Assembly: GCA_934086185.1 (NCBI GenBank)
Contig: CAKOHW010000008.1
Location: forward strand, 1 to 44,109
Direction: 5' to 3'
Length of the DNA: 44,109 nucleotides
DNA from: an uncultured Bacilli bacterium
Lineage (GTDB): Bacteria > Bacillota_I > Bacilli_A > RF39 > UBA660
Shown: positions 25,715 through 34,319 of the stretch, piece by piece
Layout of the letters: each line of letters starts with the position of its first letter
Position numbering within the stretch: position 1 is the first letter of the stretch
Notes under the pieces: generated by a model
Seen by the model: the letters and a program-made list of their open reading frames with translations, nothing else
The model's database searches: none
Told to the model about the DNA's origin: nothing
Position numbers and translations under genes: made by a program

Positions 25715-27610
25715 TCAATTTTCCAAAATTTTGTACGGATTTGAAATTGTTCCATCTCCACTCGCTATTTGTGTACCAGTGGCTAAAGTAACTGTGGGGC
25801 GCACGCCGCCAACGCCCATGTCGACGTCGCCGTTGTCCAAGCAGCCAACAGAATCCACGATGAACGCACGATCGCCGTTGCCAAAGTCGTAGTTGGATTC
25901 GGAGCGAGACAAAGACCAATAATAATATTGTGCATTGTCATATAAATAATTTCCTTTGTATGTTTCTCCACTTGTATAAGTTTTACTTCCTGCATATGCT
26001 ACTTCATCGGCTGTTATTGTTCCTATATAATCACTTATACTATTTTCCTCGCTTGTACATTTTAATGTTGCACTTTTATTAGTACCAATTCCATATAATC
26101 TTTTTCCGGTTGCATAATTATATGTACCACTATTATTTTCAATTTCAGTTACCTCTGCATCTGTTAACAATGCTCCAGTATCTTTATTATACCTATAATT
26201 TTCGTTTCCACCTAAACACCATTTTTCATTTTTTAATAGTGATTTTTTATTTTCTAATCCACTTGATGTATACCATGCTTTTAATGTTGTATATAATCCT
26301 CCACTATAATTTTCATAATCATATCTATATTTTCCATTAACTCTTTTATAACCGTATACAACTGTATCATCGACATTATTTATTAAAGCTGATTTGGTAT
26401 CTGATGATGTTATTGTACTACAAAGTCCTTCTTTTGCTAATATTATTTTTATTGAACCATCACCCTCAATACGTACTATTCTAAAGCACATATTGTTAAA
26501 TTCTATATAATTATCTTTGGCTACTCCTCTATAATAATAACTTGTTCCATAATCGTCTTCTGTTATAGATAATGTTGCTTCTGTTCCATAACCTGTACTT
26601 GTTTGTTGTTTTGATTTTAATGTTATTGAGCTTGTACTACTTGCTGGTGCTGTAGTCACTTTATATATACTTGATAAATTCGTTGTTGTTTTTTGAGTAT
26701 CTGTACTTGATGAATTCGAATATACATCATATGATACTAAATATTTTCCTACTAATGTTGTATTACATGTTCCATCATTGTATTTACAAGTTGCAACTCC
26801 TGTTAATGTAAACTTTCCAGTTTTTTCATCTATTGTATAACCTGTACCATATGTCCAGTAATATCCTTGGTATGTTGTTGATATACTTGTTGATGTTTCT
26901 GTTGTTGCTTCATCTACTCTGTCCGTATAATATTTATAACCTGCTGTCTCTTGAGCTGGTGTTGTTAATGGAGTAGCACTAAATGTTGTTCCATTTTTTG
27001 CTAATTTTGCATTATTTATTATTGCATATGATAATGATGTTTGTTCATATGGCATGAATTCTCCATTACTATTTTTTCCAAATATTTGTAATTTTGCTTG
27101 TAATACTTTTCCCATGTCTACACTTTGATCTGTATTTGTATCTTTATATGTAAATTTAAATGTGTATGTATGAGTTTTTTTAGGTTCTATTTCATTTGTT
27201 ATTAATTGTTTTATTCCATTTGGAAATGTTGTTTCTGTTGTTACTTCATTACATGCTATTGTTCCATCTGTTGTGCAATTTAATGTATATTTAACATCAT
27301 CTACTCTTTCAAATGTATTTATTACATCTATTAAATATACTCCATATTCTACATTTGCATTTCCTTCGTTTTTTACTGTGAATGTTTTAGTATATACTGT
27401 ATCACTTGGTAATAAGTTTTCTCCTCCAATTACTCCATCACTTCCATCGCCATATACTAATTTTAAATCTGCTGTTGTTACACTGATGCTCTTATCGTTA
27501 GTGTTTCCTTGTATTCTTGTTAAAAAGTATGCATATGTTAATCCCAATAATGCTAATAATACTATTGTTATTCCTACTACACTAACAATTATTCTTTGTT
27601 TTCTATTCAT
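25715..27610 (-). CDS. SipW/TasA-type exported protein with a hypervariable-looking lectin-like C-terminus
   Basis: 631 residues from ATG 27610 (GGTG upstream). It has a SipW-type signal (1-33) and a TasA/camelysin-like domain nearly identical to that of the 15156 gene. A Ser/Thr-rich middle region (about 205-345) follows, then a C-terminal module with MCFRIVRIEGDGSIKIIL, IGTITADEVAYAGS and YYWSLSRSE...GGVRPTVTL. The VRP ending and the W-S-x-S-R motif resemble lectin-fold variable domains. Codons covering the last part (25795-25918) are GC-rich, unlike the rest of the gene. The surface location is likely; the ligand is unknown. The Hint gene follows after 70 bases with no clear terminator between, so the two may be co-transcribed. 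Confidence 0.85.
   Translation of the reverse strand: MNRKQRIIVSVVGITIVLLALLGLTYAYFLTRIQGNTNDKSISVTTADLKLVYGDGSDGVIGGENLLPSDTVYTKTFTVKNEGNANVEYGVYLIDVINTFERVDDVKYTLNCTTDGTIACNEVTTETTFPNGIKQLITNEIEPKKTHTYTFKFTYKDTNTDQSVDMGKVLQAKLQIFGKNSNGEFMPYEQTSLSYAIINNAKLAKNGTTFSATPLTTPAQETAGYKYYTDRVDEATTETSTSISTTYQGYYWTYGTGYTIDEKTGKFTLTGVATCKYNDGTCNTTLVGKYLVSYDVYSNSSSTDTQKTTTNLSSIYKVTTAPASSTSSITLKSKQQTSTGYGTEATLSITEDDYGTSYYYRGVAKDNYIEFNNMCFRIVRIEGDGSIKIILAKEGLCSTITSSDTKSALINNVDDTVVYGYKRVNGKYRYDYENYSGGLYTTLKAWYTSSGLENKKSLLKNEKWCLGGNENYRYNKDTGALLTDAEVTEIENNSGTYNYATGKRLYGIGTNKSATLKCTSEENSISDYIGTITADEVAYAGSKTYTSGETYKGNYLYDNAQYYYWSLSRSESNYDFGNGDRAFIVDSVGCLDNGDVDMGVGGVRPTVTLATGTQIASGDGTISNPYKILEN
25795..25918 (-). 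repeat. Candidate DGR variable repeat (GC-rich, A-poor patch in a surface-protein gene)
   Basis: My count for 25801-25920 gives 69 G+C of 120, about 57%, in a genome near 25%. On the coding strand A is only 18 of 120 while T is 33. By my reading, 24 of 41 codons from the W-S-L-S-R motif to V-R-P end in C, as expected when AAC codons of a template are mutated at adenines to NNC. It lies at the C-terminus and ends at VRP. No template repeat or reverse transcriptase is in the window, so this call is inference. Confidence 0.45.
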
Positions 27611-27640
27611 ATATAACACCATACTCTCTACTAATAATTA

Positions 27641-27702
27641 GTTTATCAAACTACTTTTTTTATTTGAACCAACAACTTTGTTGTTTTTATTATAAATTAT
27701 AA
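27641..27702 (-). promoter_or_regulatory. Upstream element shared with the gene at the window start
   Basis: Second copy of the element at 129-186, including AACAAC-TTT-GTTGTT (27671-27685), about 31 bases upstream of the start codon. The 369-base gap 27611-27979 also holds a hairpin element at 27842-27862, a GC-richer stretch around 27764-27790 containing CAAAC-TTTT-GTTTG, and the rpoZ terminator. No gene was found in it. Confidence 0.5.
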
Positions 27703-27841
27703 TTCATGAATTATTTGTCAAATTAAATACTTATAAAAATACAAAAAAATTATATAATTATTAGCCCTTCCCCGACCAAACTTTTGTTTGAAAGAGAATT
27801 AGACTATATAATTCTGTGCTTTTATAAAATTAATTTTTACT

Positions 27842-27862
27842 CTTGAGTACTTTCTACTCTAT
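27842..27862 (-). promoter_or_regulatory. Small hairpin element shared with 15287-15308
   Basis: On the - strand, GAGTA-GAAAG-TACTC with the same flanking bases as the copy upstream of the 15156 gene. It lies about 235 bases upstream of the 27610 start codon. Function unknown. Confidence 0.4.
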
Positions 27863-27941
27863 ATAAAATATATCAAACTTTTTAATTTTTGAAAATAATT
27901 TAATTAATACTTTTTTTATTTTTAAGTATTTTTTTCAATAT

Positions 27942-27970
27942 AAAAACTCATATTCTTATAAAATGAGTCT
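27942..27970 (-). terminator. Terminator of rpoZ
   Basis: The stem ACTCAT/ATGAGT with an eleven-base loop is followed on the - strand by TTTTTAT, just after the rpoZ stop codon. Confidence 0.7.
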
Positions 27971-27979
27971 TATATACAC

Positions 27980-28180
27980 TTAATTATTTTTAACTTTTAT
28001 TAATCCTTTTTCAATTTCTTCTAAAGCTCTACCTAGTTCTCTTTTATTATGATAATCGCATTCTTTCATTTGATAATGATCATAATCATGCATTTGTTTA
28101 GCTCTCTGACTAATTATATGAACTAGTTTATATTTAGAATCAACTATATTTAATAATTTATCTATTGATGGATATATCAT
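27980..28180 (-). CDS. rpoZ: DNA-directed RNA polymerase omega subunit
   Basis: Small subunit that stabilises beta-prime in RNA polymerase. The 66-residue protein aligns with B. subtilis RpoZ: YPSIDKLLNIVDSKYKLVHIISQRAKQM at the N-terminus and the conserved GRALEEIEKGLI near the C-terminus. GGAGGGTGG precedes the ATG. It is monocistronic here, not in the usual gmk-rpoZ-coaBC-priA cluster. The gene is short and would be easily missed. Confidence 0.9.
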   Translation of the reverse strand: MIYPSIDKLLNIVDSKYKLVHIISQRAKQMHDYDHYQMKECDYHNKRELGRALEEIEKGLIKVKNN

Positions 28181-28253
28181 TTAGCCACCCTCCTATGTTA
28201 ATAATATACAACATTTTTTTATCATAACATATTATTTGCTAATTTTTTTACAT

Positions 28254-28976
28254 TTATTTTACGTTTTCATTATAAATATTCATAAAATCTTTAAATAAAA
28301 TATCACAAAGATTTTTATCCATCTCATTAATATTTTCACAAGGATAAGGTATTCCTAACTTTTTATATTTTTCCTCACCCAATTTATGATAAGGTAAAAA
28401 TTCAATTCTTTCTACATTAGAAATATTATTTTTTATAAAATTGTTTAATGAAACTAAATATTCATTATTATCCATAACTCCTGGAACAATAACTTGTCTT
28501 ACCCAAAATTTTTTATTTAAATTATTACATACTTTCAAAAATTTAAATGACTCATCACTAACTGACTGAGTAATTTTTTTATAACCATCTTTAGTTGTAT
28601 GTTTAACATCAAAAATTATTAAATCTATATATTTTAATAACTCTTCATAATTACCCATTCCAACTCCTGCTGTATCAAGTGCAATATTTATATCATATTC
28701 TTTTAATTTTTTACAAACATTGATTAAAAAATCAGTTTGGAGTAACGGTTCTCCTCCAGAAAACGTTACTCCACCACCATCTCCAAAATATTCTTTATTA
28801 TGTAATATTTTTTCTACTAATTCATCTACACTGGTGTTCATATCTCCCCTACACCACATTTCAGGATTATGACAATAAATACATCTTAAATGACATTCAT
28901 TTAAAAATACTACTGTTCTTATACCAGGACCATCTACAGTACCGAATGTTTCGATACTTGCAACACTTCCCATCAT
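28254..28976 (-). CDS. pflA: Pyruvate formate-lyase activating enzyme
   Basis: Radical SAM enzyme that installs the glycyl radical in PflB. The 240-residue protein has the N-terminal SIETFGTVDGPGIRTVVFL, the CxxxCxxC cluster motif (CHLRCIYC), the GGGVTFSGGEPLLQ segment and KHTTKDGYKKIT. The start overlaps the pflB stop (ATGA), so it is translationally coupled; no strong ribosome site was seen. Confidence 0.96.
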   Translation of the reverse strand: MMGSVASIETFGTVDGPGIRTVVFLNECHLRCIYCHNPEMWCRGDMNTSVDELVEKILHNKEYFGDGGGVTFSGGEPLLQTDFLINVCKKLKEYDINIALDTAGVGMGNYEELLKYIDLIIFDVKHTTKDGYKKITQSVSDESFKFLKVCNNLNKKFWVRQVIVPGVMDNNEYLVSLNNFIKNNISNVERIEFLPYHKLGEEKYKKLGIPYPCENINEMDKNLCDILFKDFMNIYNENVK

Positions 28977-31201
28977 AATTTGGTATGGAAAGTTCTTGAA
29001 ATAACTTCCTCTTGTTGCTTTCTAGTAAGTCTATTAAATCTTACACTATATCCAGAAACTCTTATAGTTAAAAGTGGATATTTTTCTGGATTATTCATAG
29101 CGTCTATTAAAGTTTCTCTTGTCAAAACATTAACATTTAAATGATGAGCTCCTTTTTTAAAGTATCCAGTTAAAAGATTTACCAAATTATTTATTCTAGT
29201 TTCTTCATCTTTACCTAATGAATCAGGAACAATAGAGAAAGTATTTGATATACCATCTTTACAACAATTTACATAATCTAATTTAGCTACTGAATTTAAT
29301 GATGCAACAGCTCCATTTAAATCTCTACCATGCATTGGATTTGCTCCAGGTGCAAAAGGTATTCCTGCTTTTCTACCATCTGGTGTTGAACCAGTTTTTG
29401 AACCATATACAACATTAGATGTAATTGTCAAAACTGACATAGTAGGTTCTGCATTACGATAACATTTATGTTTCTTTAATTCATTAAAGAAATATTCAGT
29501 TAATTCTTTTGCAATACTATCTACTCTATCATCATCATTTCCATATTTAGGATAATCACCATCAATTATAAAGTCAGTAGTTATACCATCTTCATTTCTT
29601 ACAGGTTTAACCTTTGCATATTTTATAGCAGATAATGAATCAACTGCAACTGATAATCCAGCAATTCCATAAGCCATATATCTATGTACATCAGTATCAT
29701 GTAAAGCCATTAATCCTGCTTCATAAGCATATTTATCATGCATATAATGAATAATATTCATAGCATTACTATAAATTGTTGCAACTTTACTTAATACTCT
29801 ATAATAATTTTCTTTAACACTTTCATATTCTAAAACTTCATCTTTATTTAATTCTATACCATCAAGTACTTTATCGCCTTTAACTTCATCTACTCCACCA
29901 TTTAATGAATATAGAAGTGATTTAGCTAAATTACAACGAGCACCAAAAAATTGCATATCACGACCTAATCTCATAGCAGAAACACAACATGCGATAGCAT
30001 AATCATGCCCATAAACATTTCTCATTAAATCATCATTTTCATATTGAATAGCATCGGTCTTAATACTAACATTTGCACAATATTTCTTAAATGATTCTGG
30101 TAAATGTTCACTCCACAAAATAGTCATATTAGGTTCAGGTGCAGTACCTAAATTTTCTAAAGTATGTACAATTCTATATGAAGTTTTATTTACTAATGTT
30201 TTATTCTCATCTAACATACCACCAACAGAACAAGTTACCCAAGTAGGATCTCCAGAAAATAATTCATCATATTCAGGAGTTCTTAAATGTCTAACTAATC
30301 TCAATTTAATAACAAATTGATCTATTAATTCTTGTATTTTACTTTCAGTAATTAATCCTAAACTTAAATCTCTTTCAAAATAAATATCAAAGAAAGCATC
30401 TACTCTACCTAAACTCATAGCAGCACCATTATTTTCTTTAACCCCTGCTAAATACGCTAAATAAGTCCATTGAACAGCTTCAAATGAATTTTTAGCAGGT
30501 TTAGAAATATCAAAACCATAACTTTTAGCCATTTTTTTCATTTCTTCTAATGCTCTATATTGCATAGATATTTCTTCACGTGTACGGATTAAATCGTCTG
30601 TCATATCACCTAAATATTTATTATTCCATTCATCTAATTTTTGTTGTTGTAAATAATCTATACCATAAAGTGCAACGCGTCTAAAATCACCAATTATTCT
30701 TCCCCTACCATATGCATCTGGTAATCCAGTTAATAATCCAACGTGTCTAGCAGTTCTTATATCTTTTGTATAAGCATCAAATACACCTTGATTATGAGTT
30801 TTTCTAAATTCATTAAAATACTTATCTACAGCACTATTTAATTTATAACCATAAGCATCTAATTCAGAATATACCATACGTATTCCACCATAAGGATTAA
30901 CCATACGTTTTAAAGGTGCATCTGTTTGTAAACCGAATATTACTTCATTTTCCTTATCTATAAAACCGGGTTTAAAAGAATTAATACCAGACATATTATC
31001 AACATCTATGTCTAATACACCTTTTTTTAATTCATCTTTTAATAAATCTAAACATTTATTCCAAACTTTATCAGTTTTTTTACTTATACCCTCTAAAAAA
31101 CTTTCATCGCCAGTATAAGACTTATAGTTCTTTACTATAAAATCTTCTACATTAACTGTTTTTGTCCAAATTCCTTCTTTAAAATTATTCCATTCCTTCA
31201 T
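28973..31201 (-). CDS. pflB: Formate acetyltransferase (pyruvate formate-lyase)
   Basis: Converts pyruvate and CoA to acetyl-CoA and formate under anaerobic conditions, feeding Pta (7215). The 742-residue protein is full length: the adjacent catalytic cysteines in IACCVSAMRLG and the glycyl-radical loop TIRVSGYSVRFNRLTRKQQ near the C-terminus (Ser follows Gly-Tyr, where Ala is more common). The start follows GGGAGG and ends with TGA. Oxygen sensitivity of the enzyme fits a strict or facultative anaerobe. Confidence 0.98.
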   Translation of the reverse strand: MKEWNNFKEGIWTKTVNVEDFIVKNYKSYTGDESFLEGISKKTDKVWNKCLDLLKDELKKGVLDIDVDNMSGINSFKPGFIDKENEVIFGLQTDAPLKRMVNPYGGIRMVYSELDAYGYKLNSAVDKYFNEFRKTHNQGVFDAYTKDIRTARHVGLLTGLPDAYGRGRIIGDFRRVALYGIDYLQQQKLDEWNNKYLGDMTDDLIRTREEISMQYRALEEMKKMAKSYGFDISKPAKNSFEAVQWTYLAYLAGVKENNGAAMSLGRVDAFFDIYFERDLSLGLITESKIQELIDQFVIKLRLVRHLRTPEYDELFSGDPTWVTCSVGGMLDENKTLVNKTSYRIVHTLENLGTAPEPNMTILWSEHLPESFKKYCANVSIKTDAIQYENDDLMRNVYGHDYAIACCVSAMRLGRDMQFFGARCNLAKSLLYSLNGGVDEVKGDKVLDGIELNKDEVLEYESVKENYYRVLSKVATIYSNAMNIIHYMHDKYAYEAGLMALHDTDVHRYMAYGIAGLSVAVDSLSAIKYAKVKPVRNEDGITTDFIIDGDYPKYGNDDDRVDSIAKELTEYFFNELKKHKCYRNAEPTMSVLTITSNVVYGSKTGSTPDGRKAGIPFAPGANPMHGRDLNGAVASLNSVAKLDYVNCCKDGISNTFSIVPDSLGKDEETRINNLVNLLTGYFKKGAHHLNVNVLTRETLIDAMNNPEKYPLLTIRVSGYSVRFNRLTRKQQEEVISRTFHTKL

Positions 31202-31250
31202 TATATACCTCCCATAATACCTTTCAATTATAATATAAATATATATATTA

Positions 31251-31274
31251 AAACTGTTGCATATGCAACAGTTT
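31251..31274 (-). terminator. 24-base perfect palindrome between the GGGtGRT gene and pflB
   Basis: Each 12-base arm reads AAACTGTTGCAT (left) and its exact complement. On the - strand it follows the GGGtGRT stop codon and is followed by TTTTAATAT, so termination is the simplest role. Its perfect symmetry and position upstream of pflB also allow an operator; it does not match the Rex consensus. A TATAAT box lies between it and pflB. Confidence 0.6.
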
Positions 31275-31282
31275 ACATTATT

Positions 31283-32278
31283 TTATTTATTCAATTTTTC
31301 AAACACATTTACTGCAACATTTACAGTTGCTCCAACCATAGGATTATTCCCCATTCCAATAAATCCCATCATTTCTACATGAGCAGGAACACTACTACTT
31401 CCCGCAAATTGTGCATCTCCATGCATTCTGCCCATTGTGTCAGTTAAACCATAACTTGCAGGACCAGCAGCCATGTTATCCGGATGAAGTGTTCTACCAG
31501 TTCCACCACCACTCGCTACACTAAAATACGGTTTCCCTTCTTCTATTCTTTCTTTCTTATAAATACCTGCTACAGGATGTTGAAAACGTGTTGGGTTTGT
31601 CGAATTTCCAGTAATTGAAACATCAACATTCTCCTTATGCATTATAGCAACACCTTCTCTAGGATCAAATGCACCATAACATTTTATCTTGCTTCTCTCT
31701 CCATCACTAAATTTAGTTTCCTTTATTACATTTAATTTTCCAATATCATAGTCATAACTAGTTTCTACATATGTAAAACCATTAATTCTACTTATTATTA
31801 ATGCTGCATCTTTACCTAGTCCATTAAGTATTACTCTTAATGGTTTCTTTCTTACAATATTAGCACTTTTTGCAATTCCAATTGCACCCTCGGCAGCAGC
31901 AAATGATTCATGACCAGCTAAAAATGCAAAACAATCTGTTTCTTCATCTAATAATCTTGCTGCTAAATTACCATGTCCTATTCCAATCTTTCTAGCATCT
32001 GCAACACTACCATTTACACAAAATGATTGTAATGCTTCACCAATATACGTTGCAGCTTCACTAGCACTATTAACTTTTTCTTTTAAAGCAATAGCTGCAC
32101 CAATAGTATAAGCATAACAAGCATCTTCAAAACATATTGTTTGTATATCTTTTACCATTTTATAAATATCTAAATCATATGATTTAGTAATACTAATAGC
32201 TTCATCGATATCTTTTATTCCATATTTATCTAATAATTTTTGTATATTGTTAATTCTTAATTCATAATTCTCAAACAT
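31283..32278 (-). CDS. GGGtGRT family protein
   Basis: The 331-residue cytoplasmic protein carries the family's name motif (ASGGGTGRTLHP, about residue 260). Other conserved-looking segments are SFCVNGSVADARKIGIGHGNLAARLL, LAGHESFAAAEGAIGIAKSAN, LNGLGKDAALIISRINGF and the C-terminal GFIGMGNNPMVGATVNVAVNVF. No biochemical function is known to me. It always seems paired with the Fe-S scaffold-like gene, here 2 bases upstream, which suggests a metalloenzyme or its maturation. The start follows GGGAGG. Confidence 0.9.
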   Translation of the reverse strand: MFENYELRINNIQKLLDKYGIKDIDEAISITKSYDLDIYKMVKDIQTICFEDACYAYTIGAAIALKEKVNSASEAATYIGEALQSFCVNGSVADARKIGIGHGNLAARLLDEETDCFAFLAGHESFAAAEGAIGIAKSANIVRKKPLRVILNGLGKDAALIISRINGFTYVETSYDYDIGKLNVIKETKFSDGERSKIKCYGAFDPREGVAIMHKENVDVSITGNSTNPTRFQHPVAGIYKKERIEEGKPYFSVASGGGTGRTLHPDNMAAGPASYGLTDTMGRMHGDAQFAGSSSVPAHVEMMGFIGMGNNPMVGATVNVAVNVFEKLNK

Positions 32279-32280
32279 AT

Positions 32281-32964
32281 TTATTCCTCCCTCGGATCAA
32301 TCTTTTTAACTGCTTCATTAAATCTTCCATAAATTCCACTAGCTTTTTCGATTGATTCCATTGGATCCATGCCACTCTTAATATTTTTCATCATTTTTCC
32401 TAAATTAACATATTTATATCCAATTATATTATCATTACTATCTAAACCGATTTCAACTACATAACCTTCTGCTAACTCCAAATAACGAGGCCCTTTTGAA
32501 CGAGTAGAATAAATTGTACCAACTTGACTACGACGAGTAGCACCTAAATCTTCTAATCCTGTACCAACGGCTAATCCACCTTTAGAAAATGCTGATTGAC
32601 TTCTACCATAAACTATTTGTAAAAACAATTCTCTCATAGCAGTATTAATTGCATCACAAACTAAATCAGTATTTAATGCTTCCAATATGGTTTTTCCAAC
32701 TAATATTTCACCAGCCATTGCAGCACTATGAGTCATACCACTACAACCAATAGTTTCTACTAAAGCCTCTTCAATTATTCCTTCTTTAATATTTAAAGTT
32801 AATTTACAAGCCCCTTGTTGTGGAGCACACCAACCAACTCCATGAGTAAGTCCTGAAATATCTTTAATTTCACGTGCTTGAATCCATTTACCTTCTTCTG
32901 GTATTGGAGAAGGTCCACTTTTAGCTTGATTATTTACATAACACATATTTTCTATTTCTTTCAT
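32281..32964 (-). CDS. Iron-sulfur cluster assembly scaffold-like protein (IscU/NifU-like)
   Basis: 227 residues from ATG 32964, which has GGAGG upstream; an earlier in-frame start would contain that site. The N-terminal half resembles IscU/NifU scaffolds, with candidate ligand Cys in WCAPQQGAC and IGCSGMTHSAAMAGEIL. The C-terminal half (GLAVGTGLEDLGATRRSQVGTIYSTRSKGPRY onward) is specific to the GGGtGRT-partnered family. Both genes have their own promoter (TATAAT in the gap before the start), separate from spoVA. Role: probably cluster delivery to a partner, inferred. Confidence 0.88.
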   Translation of the reverse strand: MKEIENMCYVNNQAKSGPSPIPEEGKWIQAREIKDISGLTHGVGWCAPQQGACKLTLNIKEGIIEEALVETIGCSGMTHSAAMAGEILVGKTILEALNTDLVCDAINTAMRELFLQIVYGRSQSAFSKGGLAVGTGLEDLGATRRSQVGTIYSTRSKGPRYLELAEGYVVEIGLDSNDNIIGYKYVNLGKMMKNIKSGMDPMESIEKASGIYGRFNEAVKKIDPREE

Positions 32965-32992
32965 ATTCCATCCTCCATTTAAATTATAACAC

Positions 32993-33016
32993 AAAAAAAT
33001 TAGAAAAATAATCTAA
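32993..33016 (-). terminator. Terminator of the spoVA operon
   Basis: The short stem TTAGA/TCTAA is followed on the - strand by seven T, directly after the spoVAE stop. Confidence 0.6.
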
Positions 33017-33363
33017 TCTTTTACTTTACTAAATAATGTAAATATAAATGAAAATATAATAGCACTACTAATTCCTAAACTTACATTACATAACATCTTA
33101 TCAAATATACCTAATAAACCATATGCTTTAAAACCTTTATATGCTCCATTAAATAATGTATTTCCAAATGAAGTAATAGGTATATTAGCTCCTATTCCAA
33201 CAACATCAACTATTTTATCATATATACCAATCATACCTAAAAAAGCTCCAACTACAACTAAAATACTAGTTACATGTCCAGGTGTTAACTTAGTATTATC
33301 TAAAATAACTTGTCCAATAACACATATAAGTCCACAAAACAAAAATGAATATAATATTGACAT
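33013..33363 (-). CDS. spoVAE: Stage V sporulation protein AE (SpoVAE/SpoVAEb)
   Basis: Part of the inner-membrane channel that moves dipicolinic acid and Ca into the developing spore and out at germination. The 116-residue protein has three to four hydrophobic helices (FLFCGLICVIGQVIL; GHVTSILVVVGAFLGMIGIYD; GISSAIIFSFIFTLF) and the family stretch TPGHVTSILVVVGAFLG. It overlaps spoVAD by one base (TAATG). Confidence 0.94.
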   Translation of the reverse strand: MSILYSFLFCGLICVIGQVILDNTKLTPGHVTSILVVVGAFLGMIGIYDKIVDVVGIGANIPITSFGNTLFNGAYKGFKAYGLLGIFDKMLCNVSLGISSAIIFSFIFTLFSKVKD

Positions 33364-34319
33364 TACTCTACCTCCAAACTTATTAAATGACTTGTACTAG
33401 GTATAGATTTCTTTTGATTAACTAACGTAGGACAATGTAAAGATCCAGTACCAATAACAATTATTTTTTTATATCTCTTATTATTTAATATATTATTAAA
33501 TAGTACTAATGGTAAACAAACCGGTCCACTACCTCCACTATATTTTTCTTGTTCTTTATTATAAATAATACTACCAGAATCTATATAATTTCTTATATTA
33601 ATTCCATAATCTTTCTTTAATATCATTTTAAATAAATCAGCACCATATAATCCTAAATCTCCAGTTAATATTAAATCATAATCATTAACTTTAGTATTTG
33701 TATATTCCAAATGTTTTATTAAGGTATCCACTGCACTAGGAGCCATAACTGCACCCATATTATTAGCATCTTTAATTCCATAATCAACAACACTTCCTAT
33801 AGTACTAGAAATAACTTTTATTCTAGATGGATACTTAGATACATTACATCCAACACTTCCAGTACAAGTAAATGTCGAATATATAGGTTTTAAAGCCCCA
33901 TATTCAACAGGAAATCTAAATTGTTTCTCACTACATAAATTATGACTACTAGTAAATGCTAAACCTTCTTTAATTAATCTACCATTAATACTATTAGCTA
34001 ATATAATAATACTAGATACAAAAGTAGCACAAGCACTATATATACCCAAAAAAGATATATTTAAATCTTTAACACTATAACTAGATAAAGATAACTGATT
34101 AGATAAATCACCACCACATATTAATTCAGTTTTTTTATTTATTAAATTACTTAATACTTCTCTTTGTATTTTAATTTCACAATCTTCAATAGTTGCCTCA
34201 TTATCATAAAAATCTTCTAAATATCTATTTACACCCTTTAAATTACCATTATTTTCATACTTACCAGCAACTGAATAATAATTATTAATATATACATTCT
34301 TATAAATAAAACTAGCCAT
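33363..34319 (-). CDS. spoVAD: Stage V sporulation protein AD (SpoVAD)
   Basis: Dipicolinic-acid-binding partner of the SpoVA channel, with a thiolase/ketoacyl synthase fold. The 318-residue protein aligns with B. subtilis SpoVAD: AGGD-equivalent GGDLSNQ, GIYSACATFVSS, SSHNLCSEKQFRFPVEYGALKP, GVMAPSAVDT-like MGAVMAPSAVDTL, DYDLILTGDLGLYG and GGSGPVCLPLV. It is slightly shorter than usual at the N-terminus. The start overlaps spoVAC by 8 bases. Confidence 0.96.
   Translation of the reverse strand: MASFIYKNVYINNYYSVAGKYENNGNLKGVNRYLEDFYDNEATIEDCEIKIQREVLSNLINKKTELICGGDLSNQLSLSSYSVKDLNISFLGIYSACATFVSSIIILANSINGRLIKEGLAFTSSHNLCSEKQFRFPVEYGALKPIYSTFTCTGSVGCNVSKYPSRIKVISSTIGSVVDYGIKDANNMGAVMAPSAVDTLIKHLEYTNTKVNDYDLILTGDLGLYGADLFKMILKKDYGINIRNYIDSGSIIYNKEQEKYSGGSGPVCLPLVLFNNILNNKRYKKIIVIGTGSLHCPTLVNQKKSIPSTSHLISLEVE

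Noticed and set aside
25707..25995. Alternative open frames opposite or across the GC-rich patch
   Set aside because: They arise because GC-rich DNA has few stops. The 631-residue frame runs through the patch with family-typical sequence on both sides.
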